NCBI GenBank assembly: GCA_942486035.1
Contig: CALNXK010000070.1
Location: forward strand, 227,001-291,000
Length of the DNA: 64,000 nucleotides
Direction: 5' to 3'
Source of the DNA: Porites lobata
Lineage: Eukaryota; Cnidaria; Anthozoa; Scleractinia; Poritidae
Part shown: piece by piece, positions 11,076 through 23,000 of the stretch
Position numbering within the stretch: the first letter of the stretch is position 1
Layout: each line of letters starts with the position of its first letter
Position numbers and translations under genes: made by a program
Notes under the pieces: model-generated
Told to the model about the DNA's origin: nothing
Databases searched by the model: none
The model's input: the letters and a program-made list of their open reading frames with translations, nothing else

Positions 11076-14000
11076 GGTCTAATTTCACACAAGATAAAGA
11101 TACATATCCTATGCTACAACTTTTTATGAATATAGAGAAAAACATAATAAAATAAATAAAGAAATCATAGAATCCTAACTACCCTGAACTAAGGTTGTGT
11201 TTCAATATTAGTCTATTTACAAAGGCAGACATGAAACGCTCAGTATTAATTTTAGGACGGGCACATTCATTTTTTACGGAGATTATAAGAACAGACTTTC
11301 CTTGAAGGAATATATGTTGCCTGCGTGCAGACGTCTCCTATTTCCTTTTTTGCACGCGTGCAACAAAGGAAATAGGAGACGTCTGCACGCAGGCAAGAAT
11401 ATATGGAGCTAGCGGGTAATTATCTATAGAAGTTATTTTCTTAAAAATTTTACAGTCTTGCTTCTTTAATAGATCCTCAATTGAAATGGGGTAAGAAATA
11501 AAACGGCGTTTATGACATCTATCTAAAAAGTTCTGTATAATATTAAGATCAGATTCAGAAGCTCCATATACGGGTAAACCATAAATGAAATTAAGCAAAA
11601 CTAAGGAAGTGAACAAGTGATCTATCTACTTTAAGCCTCGCAATATTCACGGACAGTACCTGCAACGCGATTCTGTGTTGAATCCCTCTGCTCAGAGCCT
11701 GTCCATTGTTTAGCAACGAACTCAAAGACCCGAGCGGCGCCAACTCCATAATCAGTGCCCAGGGCTTCATGCACGCTCCTACCATGTTAATGATACTTGG
11801 ATGACGTAAATTGCGCAAGAACATGACTTCCTGACGTAACAAGCGGTGAGGAATAGTCTCATTTTTGCAATGAAACACCTAAAGAAAATTTTTATAGAAG
11901 TAAAAAAGTTCAAATTTCTTTTTGTAACTGAAAGTCATAAAAAGTACCTTGAACTATGCAACAGTTCGGCCACAGAGGTTTCATTTGAATGGTAAAACAA
12001 TGGGATTTGGTCCACAGATGGGAAATTTAGTGTGGCAAATAAATTCACGACGCATAACTTGATCTGTTAGTGAAAAGTTAAGAGGGGAAGATTTTAAAGT
12101 ACAAACGTCCCAAGAGGTGCCTTCTACAATGGGGGATCCTATTTTGAAGACGTTTGACGTCTTTTTTTATAGTAACGGCTGGGGAAAGTTGTTCACGTAG
12201 TTCAAGAATCGGATTAAGGTGGTCTAACCGCTTGCTCGTGATTTCATAATTCAAAAACAAACTTTATGCTCATCGCTACTGGAACTATATGGTCAGTGAG
12301 GCGGTCTTTCAATGACAGTATCTGGCTTAAAAAATAATAAGATATTTTCTTCGAAAACTAGTAATAACCAAAGGTTAGAGAGTGCGGGCAAGAACGATCG
12401 AAGGGCAAACCTCTCTTGCTCCAACGCTGTGCTTTGCGTAGGTTTCACGTGTCAGATAGTCAAAACACGCCTCAGCAGATAACGAGGGGTAGAAGTTCGA
12501 AACCCGCGTGATCAAATTGCGTTCTCTTCATTCCATTCATTCTTAGTGGAAGTCCAAACGAACGCTGGCTACATACTTGCGATGCTTCGTAATAGTAACC
12601 TGGAGATTAGGATTGTGGGCTTCCCCTATCGCCCGCAATAAAAAATGCCCATGCTTTGGAAAGGTGACTGACGAAAGCAAATAAAAGCTTCAGATGCGTG
12701 TTCTTTAGCAGTCTCATTAAAGGGGTCTACTTAGGTTTAGCTTGTCTTGAGGTGAATCAGTGCCCTAGAACGTTGAGATGATTTACTCAACAAGAGTTTG
12801 GACAGCTACGTTGAGGGCCTTCCTCAGCAAACAAAGAGGCCTTGTGCTCTGGTCTGTTGTAAAGTACTAAAGAAGAGGTTAGAGCACGAAAGAAAAAAAA
12901 AGTGGGAAAAACGAGACGAAGTTGAGTGTTTCTTCCTACATCTTGATTGCTCTAGCCGCTTTCTAAGTGCTGTACAACAGAACAGAGCACAGACAAGGCT
13001 TCTTTATTCGTGTCAGGTTATGATAAAGACTCCGTTAATTTTCCTGCGCATTACTTTCTAATTTTCAAAACAAACTATTGGCAGATGGATGAAGACTAGA
13101 CACAGCTTTAGCTTCCTGTTTTATAGTCTCAAAAACACGCTTTTTCAGCCAATCACACAGTGGGCATTATATCTGAACTTTATTCTATCCCCTAAAGAGA
13201 CCCTTAACTGACGCAGAACCTAGAATTGAAAATTATTTACACACCTTAGCAGCAACGCTCTTTCCATCGTACAATGCCCTGTACACCGCCCCGAAAGCGC
13301 CATCACCAAGCTTCGACGAACGTGCTATATCCAGTACCAATTTGCTATCCTCAATTCTGAACTGTTCTCCGACATCTTCCATGACAACATCTGGTGCTAT
13401 TTGTCTCATGTCGACCAGTAACTTGGTGTTTGGACACATTACATACTCGTCTGCGGTTGACTGGGATATGGACTCCAAAGAGAAAGCATGAGCTTTATCA
13501 CCTTGGCAGAAAGGGCACAAAGCCTCCTTTCTGACAAGCGGACGGCCGTCTTGGGGATCCACACCGCCTGAAAGAATAATTGCGTAACCGTAATATCAAA
13601 GTCATGCAAAAGACACTGATGATACAATAGACCATTTCAGGGCTACCCCATGCCTCTGTTTCAAGGCGAGGCTAATTGCTAAGCCATTGATATTGAAATA
13701 ATTTTTATTTTCATGCATATAAAACTCATTTCAATGCAAAGGTTTAGTACATAGCCTCGTTTTGAAAATGAGAATTTTTGGAACTCGGAAATGGCCTATT
13801 AGTGGGCGGGTAAGATAAGAGAATAAACAAATGCCATGCATTTAAATGACAATTTTATTACCACTGTTTTGAACCTTCACGAACGGGAATGTTGTAACCG
13901 TTACCTTATTTTCATATTTCAAAGAAATGACTGGTGGTTGTGAACCGTTTCTGCCAGTTTTTTAATCTCGCAACTGTCAAAGTTTACTTAAACAATAGAC

Positions 14001-17000
14001 CACACTTTCTATGGGTTTACCGGCGTGATAACCCACGCGAGATGTTGGGAGAACACGAGAAACGCTTGTAAATTACGAGCCGAAGGCGAGTGATTTACAA
14101 GCTTTACGAGTGTTCTCCCAACATCTCGCGTGGGTTATCACGCCGGTAAACCCATAGAAAGTGTGGTCTATTGTTTTTATAAAATAATTTTAAGTTTTCT
14201 ATGAGTTTACCGGCACAATAAACCATAGGTTTTTAGCCAATCAGAGCGCGCGTACTATCTTAGTTATTTTATAAATTCACATAATCTATACATGTAATAT
14301 TAATATTTGTATTATCAAGAGCATAAGACGTTTGACACAAGGACCGTCGATTATGATCGACAGATTTGTTTTTGGGTCGAATATAAAATTGGAATAAGCT
14401 GGACGACCGTAAACCTAGGAAACAAATGCTTGCAAAATAAGAAATGTCAACTTAGAGGAAAAGAGGTGCATGTCTCAAGGGGGACCCAAGTGTACAAAAC
14501 CGATTTGCAAACTATAACACTTTAGATCACACTACCGTAAAGCTTCCATTAAGAGGGGATGAAAATTAATTCCCCTCTCCTCTAAAACCTTTACTTTTAC
14601 AATCAAACTAATTAAAGAAAGACTGTATTCATTCAAACGGTATCAACGGTCACAAATCTTAAGTACTGAGCGTCACTGCGACCTGTTAGGTGCAGTATCT
14701 ATGTGAGACAGTCATTCCACTCATTTAAGAGGAATTGGAGCGCCTTGACAACAATCTTTCGCCTTCTCTGCTACTAGCAGGGGGCTTAACAGACGATTTA
14801 TGGCAAGTCACTTGTGTAAACAGCCTACACTGACAAGTTCTGCGGTTTTTTGAAACTACAATGATTTTCATCCAAATCGAACTTTCACATTCTGCATGTT
14901 TAACATCCGCATCTACCATCTAGTCCACTGAACTGAAATTAAAACCCCGATAACACTTACACCATAAGTCTGAAAACCACTCCTCGAACAAAGAATCCAA
15001 ATGATCCACCACATGGGAAAGAATTCTGGCCCCATGCTTTGTTTTTGGAGTTGTAATCTGGACAGTGTCTTGTTGAGGCCTGATCAAACCATGGCAGATA
15101 ACAAAGAAAGCTTGGTCTGACCAGTAAACATGAATCCCTTCACTCCATTGTGTAACCTGTGGTTCTCGTGGACTTTCGAGAACGGCTTTATGCTCTGCGT
15201 ACAAGTTGATCACAAAGGTTTGAACTCTGGTGATGAGACGCGGCCAGAAACTTGGAGGTAGATAGGCCAGCTTGTAGAGGCGGTGCACTAATGCCCGAGC
15301 ATCTGTCTGCTGCATCCGTAATGGCGGCTGCTTAGTGCTGAGCAACGATGGTAAGAGGTAGGTGTTGTTTCTTAGTGGCAGAGCAATACAGTAGTATTGA
15401 AGAAGCCTGAGAACAAGGAAACGTTGTAAGACAACAGATAATAGGGATGCTAAGCAAAGGCATTTTTGACCGGCGCAGTAGAGAGCTTTAGATTCTAAGA
15501 CGAGGACGACTACGAGAACGAGATTTTCCGAATACTAAGTAGTGAGCGCGCGAACCAAGGTCATTTTGGCGGGGAAATGTCGTAGCCGTCGTCAGTCTAC
15601 TACAAGTTTTAGCAAGAATGTCGTAGTGCGAAAACAAGTTATAAACTGTTAGAAATTTTATAATTTACGATCGGGAGGGGGCTTTACCTCCTTCAATGGA
15701 AACAAGCGTGCTAACTTTTGCGGTGAAAAAAAAGTACAGTGAAGCGTTCCGGGCTGTCTATTTTTAGAGAACAGGCGAGAAAACTTAAAACTAAACGTCA
15801 TGCTTGTAGTCGCCTCCTCATGGAATCTAAAGCTCTCTTCTTATACGCCTTGACGCAACCAAATTTCTTCTTCCAAACTTCTTTTTTCCACTCGTCGGAG
15901 ACGATCTGACCAAACATTTGGGCAAAATCTGTGCCCAAGAACATGGGGGCACGAGCCAACTTTAGCCGGACATTTTCCAGTGACAAACTGTTATTTGCAA
16001 CTTTGCAGGGGTGCTTACCGGATCATTTGTGGTATCAACTCTGTAGGCAGTCTCGTTTCTCCGTTTCCATCGTGAATCAATGCTTCCTCCAGCTCTTCCC
16101 GTTTAAGGATGGCATTGGTGTTTTTACTGTAGTTTCTTGTCACTACATCAGCCAGTAGATGGAACAGCCACTTGGGGTCAACGAAAAGAAGATCGTTTAA
16201 CTGGCAGGCTGGATCATCAATATGGACGAGCACTCCTGGTAGACACCAAAAATAAACTTAGAAAATCTACAATGCAGGTACTGTGGAAGATTGGAGGGGT
16301 AACAAAACAAGATAACGTATTTCACAAAAGAGCCGCACAGAATAAGAGAATATGGTGCTTGAATTTGACCTATGTGCATTACAACATAAGGTTTTCCGAG
16401 AAAACTAGCCTATAAGCAAGCTCTCCATTTGGGGGAGTCGCGAGAAGTCACGCGAGAGCCGCACACGAAAGGAGACGCCCCTCGCGGCTTCGCCGCTCGC
16501 TCGCTCAGTCTGTCTCAGCTCTCTTCACTCGCCACAATTGAAGAGCTTGCTCGCAGGATACGAGAGAACTCACCTGCTTCGCTCATGAATCTGATGGCCT
16601 GCTCCATCTCAACATCATCCATAATTAACCTGTTCTCCTGAATAAGCTTACGTATTTTGGCCATTCTAAAGATGGGCAGCTCACGTTCTGGAACGTGCTT
16701 CAAAATGATCTCCTGAAGGTGGATGAAATTCTCTGGCACTATCGGCGCAATCAAGGCATGACCCTTGCACTTGCACCTTGTAATGAGCTGCATAATCCTC
16801 TGCCGCAGCGTTTCGACTCCAGACGTCTCCTGCGTGCAGTCCAGCACGACATGAATCTTGACTTGGGGGAAGCCAGGACCAGCACAAACGCTTAGGGCTC
16901 GGTCTTTGATCTCGTTTAGCCAGCGATCAACCTGATCCCTTGGAATTTTATCTTTGTGAGTACCCACAAGCATGACTGATGCATCTGGGGCATGCGCGTT

Positions 17001-20000
17001 TATGTCGAGCAGCCATGGTCTGAGTGCATCGATCTCCCTGACACCCTTGCTAACATCATAAATCACCAGAAACAAAGAGCGCACTGACAGGAGGCACTGA
17101 AAAGCACTGTGCAAGTCGTCTCGGCCTTTGAAATCCCACGTGGAAATGACATAGCTCACACCTTTCCTGTAACATGTCTTACACTCTGCTTTGTGGTCTC
17201 TGACGACCCAGTCTCTGACTTCGATGTCACGATGTGGTCTTGGTGCACCGTCCAGGTCTTGCAACTGGTTCAACAAGGTTGTTTTTCCGACACCAGCCCG
17301 GCCAACAGCCACCAGTTTCATGCGGTAATATGGTATTGAATTTTTAAGCTTGGAATGAAGAAACTCGATGAGCTCCTGGGCCTTGCTCTCTAGAATAGCT
17401 GAATCCAAATCAAGCTTAAGGCCAACCAACTGAAGATCCCATAGATTAGTCAACCTTCCCATTTCATCTGGCAAATGCGTGATTCCTGTGTTGCGGCTCA
17501 AATCCAGTGAAGTAAGTGATGTCAGCTCACCAATCCTTTTGGGCACTTGCTTCAAGTTGTTACCACTTAGGATGAGCCTCTCAAGAAAAGCCCACTTCTC
17601 CACACCATTCAGAGACAGCTTTCTTATCTTGTTATCGGTGAGCACAAGTTCCTTCAGTTGCTGTGTAGACCAAGAGATTGGAGGTGGAATGTCTTCCATA
17701 CTATTGCTGGAAAGGTCCAGAACTTTCAAATTGGGAAGGGCAAGAAGAAAACGTGGGACTGAAAACTGATTCTTCAGCGACTTCGACTCTCCGAGATTGT
17801 TGTTGTTTAGTCGAACAGTCTTTAAATTTGTCAAAGAAGAAGCGATCTTTTCAGGCAACGAAGTGAGACAATTATTTGAAGCCACGAGTGCTTCTAAAGA
17901 GAAAAATTCCTGCAAGAATTGAGCTGGAATCTCTGTCAGGTTATTATTTGACAGGTCTAATGTTTTAAGTCTCCACATTTTTAAAGGTAAATCTGGCAGA
18001 TTCTTGATGTCATTTCCCACTAGGTACAGGTGGGTTAGGGCAGGGAAACAATTCCCCAACCACTTTGGAAGACAGCTGCATTCATTGTGCGACAAGTTTA
18101 AGCTCTCAAGCCATACCGTATATTCGCAGTTCTCCTCTGGGTTCTCCTTCGGAGGATGTGACACCAAGTTTATCTTGTTGTGTGACAGATTTAAAACTCT
18201 GACTTTCGGTCCATTTGCCTTCTCAACAAGACAGTAAGGAAACACTGAAAATGCATTGTGGCTTAAATTTACACAATCCAAAATAGGCATTGCCTCACAT
18301 AAATCAACTGGGAAACGTGACAGCTGGTTGCGACTGAGATCTAGCTTTTCAACTTTGGCTAGATATGCAAGAAGTTCATCTGTTGCATTTGCAATCGTGT
18401 CCAGGGTTTCTATGTTATTACCAGAAATGTCAATAAATCGAACTGTTGGATTTGCAGGAATGGCTTGGATTGACTGCTTTCTCCTTTGTCGTGTCCCAAA
18501 GTCACAACTTGTTCTTCTCCCAAGAGGCCAAAAATTGGCACTGTCATAGCTGCCACTTAATGATTGAGTTTCTCTGAAGCTCTCCCACCTATAGACATAG
18601 CTACGATTTGGCATCCTGAAGGCATTAACTTGGACATCTTCGTCATACTCAGGGATTCCCTCAGCTAGCCTGGGACTTGCACTTCGGTGTACTGGATCCG
18701 TACTCGTACTAGGCACACACAAAAAAGGGTCTTGGTTAGCAAAGGGTGGGGTAACATCACTGATGGCGCGTCTTTGTACTGTCGGCCTTTGGACACCGGG
18801 CAGTTGCTCATCAAATGACCTACTGTGTGCACTTCTAGGTAAAATGACTCGGTTCTTTTCTGAGTAGGGTGACACGACGCGGGGATCAAGCGAACTGAAA
18901 GGGAAGGTTGCTCCGCTTATACTTCTAGCTCGTAATGGAGTCTCGTCAGTTAACTCTGGAACACTCAACTCTTTGTCAGAGAATGGATCATCTGAATCCG
19001 AGTCATGGATGGACTCAAGGCTAGACGACTTAAATACTCCCCCTGAAGTGTTGCTCGCAAGTTCCAAATCCAAATCACCTTCACTAGGGCTCCACGAATC
19101 GTTGAGGGCATCTTCCGAATCTTCACTTGACAACATTCTACTCAAATGCGCTCTGAACTGCATTGCTTTCTGTGCGTCTTCAAGATGATCAGTCCAGCCA
19201 GCACCAAGGACTGGAGGAGAGTATTTGTGGCCAGTAAGAGAAGGTGATAACCATGCCGGTTCCAAATTACCCAGATTGAGGCCACTAAAAGCAATGATTC
19301 CAGCTTTTTTGTCATGACCAAGATGTTGAAGAAGTAGACCCACAATATTGCCATAACCCATTTCAAGTGAAAGTGTGAGGGCAGATTGCACATCTGTTAT
19401 TCCCTGAGTTAACAGAAACTTCACCATTTCTTCCCTTTCATTCTCGCAAGCACGGAAAAGAGGCGTTTTCACTCCATTACCAGCATTAACATCAGCTCCT
19501 TTTCTTATCAAACAGTCGGCTCCTTTCAGAAGTCCATCAGCGCATGCTGACAGCAACATCGGCTGCTTCAGATCCCGTTCCCAGCCAAGATACCAAATGC
19601 ATTCACCGGCCAAATACACCAATTCTGGGTCCTCATCAAATTCTTCCAGTATGGAGAAGAGTCTTTCATGTGCACCATTGTTCACTAACATTTCGCTCTT
19701 TCCTGTATCAATCTGAGCAATGACAAACATGGCTACACAACCCTCCACCTGCACGTTTCTGTCCTTTGAAAAATTATACATGGCATCAATGATGGCTGAT
19801 ACTGCCATTTGGCATTGATCATCAGACAACAATGGCGCCAACACTTGAATCAGAATACAACCTTTCTGTTGTATCGGTACCTCAGCACCATGCCTTCTCA
19901 TTGCATTAATAATGGTCTCCACACCATTGTGATCAGAACTTTTCGAAACCAGCAGTTCTGGAATTTCCTGCGCCGCAGAAAGCACACCTAGGGAAAAAAA

Positions 20001-23000
20001 AGAAATTCCTAAATTAAAAACTACAGCAAAATGTCCCAGAGAGAGAATCAAGGTGATGATGGCTGTTATTCTAAGATAGGTCTGTGCACAAGAATGGGGT
20101 ATTTTTTTTAAGGAGAAAGGTCATGCACTGGATAATATACAATCCAACTGTATTTTTGGCAAAAAACAGCCTTTGAAGAGGCTACTGGATGAAAAAACTT
20201 AAAGGGCCTTCCTTTCCATTGGTACATTCTACAGTGGCAAAGACAATGTGTACTTACAAGTCAAGACTGTTATAAAGAATTTTTTATTAACAGTCACCAG
20301 ATGATTAAATGATGTTCATCGTTTAATACCAGAGAGAAGACTAAGGCAGCTAGCCTTGCACACCAAACTTTGAAATTGATCCCTCTGATCATTTTATGAT
20401 GTCACCACTGGTTTCTCCATGAAATGATGTCTGAGAAACCTAAATTCTATATATATAATTATACTGATGACATGTCACAACCCAGAAATGGGTAGTGCTT
20501 CTGATTGGTTTAAAATTTGCTTCAACCAATCAGAAGGACTACCCAAATCTGCGTGGTGACCTGTGATCAGTATGGAATTTCTCCACATAAGGTGTCATTT
20601 CGTAGGGAAACCAACTATGGTGTCCCCAAATGTCAGTGCTGTTTTTTTAGGCTAGGCCAGTCATAAGTGGACAAGTAATTGACATACCCAAAGCCTCCAA
20701 TGAGATCTCAGACAACGATTTCTCATCTGGAAAGGTGCTCATGGCCTTCAAAATCACGTCATGGATTCCTTCAACTGCGCACTGATGCCAGACAAGTTCA
20801 ATGTCTGTTGCCAAACAAGCAATCAGTGCTATAGCTGCCTCTTGTACATGGATTTTATCTTCAAACCTTTCAGGGAGAAAATATAAACTAAACATCCCTG
20901 TGTTTCAAACTGAAAGTTTAAAAATTCATGTTTTGACTGTAACTTACAATACTATCAGTAAAAATGCAGTCTCTAGCTCCTTCCAAGGATAGTTAGCTTC
21001 TTGAATATTTAGATTAATCTCAAATAAAGAGATATTTTGATTGACTTGATGGTTTTTATTTACAAAAAAAAAAAAGATTCCACTCAACACAGATGTTAAG
21101 CGTACCTTACCAAGTTGATTCCATTTCAGTTCTTACTTACTCCAAAGAAATTAGTGCTGCGATCTCTCACGTAAAAACACACACTTACAGCTTTCTGTTG
21201 AACAGGTGAAATGCACGGCAACCAAACAGGTTACAAACAGGTAACACGCCCGTATTTATTCCTTTTAAAAATAACCAATCAACAAAGATGTTATGCTTAC
21301 CTTACCTTACCCAGGTTGATTCTATTTCAGGTCTTACATACTCAAAAGAAATCAGTAGAAATACATCATTTTCCCTTAAGGAGTAAGCCACTGGACGAAT
21401 GAGATTATATCATGGATGTTGCGGTTCAAAATGAAATTCAGAATAAAATGGTTTCAACCAACATGTAGTTTGATTTTCAATTTCTTTTGTCTCTTCATCC
21501 TTCAGAATCATGAATAATTAGGGTTAGGGGAAAAATGAAATTGAAAATAGAGCAAGGTAGAAACCATTCTACCCTGAATTTCATTTTGCACTTCAGTCTT
21601 GCTTCCTACGCATCTCCTTAATCTTTGTTTGCTTCAAGTTATTGATAATCAATGTTATTTGTACCTTTGAGTGCAGTCGAAGACCAGAGATAATACTCCA
21701 ACGTGAATCATAAGTTCCTTATGACCACTGCCAGAAAGAGACAATCCAAGCAGCACTTTGCAGCCCCATTGCTGAACCTCTGCCTCGTCTTTATGAAATT
21801 TCATTGCACGAATAACATGAAAATGCAGTCCTTTGGAAATCAATGACTAAAAGCATAAAAGAGACAATATGATATCTACTGACTTTTGAACACTATTTTA
21901 GTACATAGAACCATCAAGTAAACCGTTTGTTCTCAATTCAAGAGGACTTTTTTGTACCATGGTGGAAACTCAAAGTAATGAAAGGCCTAGAGTCTTGCAA
22001 AATGCCTTTTTCTGTATCACAGTATCATTATACGGGGTTCTTTTCCACATATTTTACTATTACTGGGATAAAAAATAGTTTGAAATACTGTCAATTATAC
22101 AGAGTTTTATTTTATCAAGATTCCATTATACAAGTGGATTAACTGGGTGCCAAGAGCTGTTTAACACACACAAATCCTTTTAATTTTCAGCAGCCATTGG
22201 AATCACTATTTTGTTGATATACAGCTGAAAACTTACATGTTAGCTACTTTTATATGCTCTGTCAGTTTCTGCAAAAATCATTTTTTAGAAAAAAACTTTT
22301 TGTGTTTACGGAAAGTTGCTCAAGTGACCAACTATTGCAAAAGGCCTATTTATAATTCCACAATGACTAATGTGGAGGACAACAACAACACTCTAAAGCT
22401 GCCACTGTTTTAGCTTCCAGGGTAAGTAGAAAAAAAAATTTGGTTACTAAAATTGGAGTGAAAGTTGCCAATTTGGTGATGTGTGTTCAGTGATATAAAT
22501 GTGCCAAGCTGTAATGTTTTTATTACTTAGTGTTTATGGTCTTTCTTTAGTTACCGTGAGAGCATGGGATATCATAATTATATGCTCCATTTTCTTTACA
22601 ATTTTCTTTGATTGCATTAGTTGGACAGCCATGTTGATAATTTTGTTCTACTACTTATGAAATATACATAAAACCTCTCTTTTTTCTTTGTTCTGGTGAC
22701 CAGTATCTACTGTCTGGCAAACATTTTATAATACTATTTCACGTTGCCACAGTCAATTTTGAAAAAAGTTGAGGCTAGACTACTGAATAATTTGAATTTG
22801 TCAATACCTCACGTAGAGAGCTAGAACAATTGACAATGGATGCCAAGACTTGGCAGGTATCCTGGCACAGCTCTGGGTGATCCAAGTGCATCATTAGTGC
22901 AGCCATACAGCAGCGATGCAGAGGAATAGTGTCATCATCAGGTTCATCGCCGACCCTGTCAAGCACCTCCACGTAGACATTAATCAGTTCTTTCAGTGCC

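Larger units (their letters stand above)
11018..11616 (-). mobile_element. CR1/L2-like LINE fragment (reverse transcriptase C terminus)
   Basis: On the minus strand the peptide LPVYGASESDLNIIQNFLDR, then CHKRRFISYPISIEDLLKKQ, is followed after an insertion by CARPKINTERFMSAFVNRL. This matches the reverse transcriptase thumb and C-terminal tail of non-LTR retrotransposons seen in corals. The element ends at 11018-11074 in an ATT/TAA microsatellite, the usual 3' tail of CR1/L2-like elements. It is strongly 5'-truncated and inactive. A foldback element (11317-11396) splits the frame. A second copy of this LINE family lies at 47567-48180. Confidence 0.75.
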
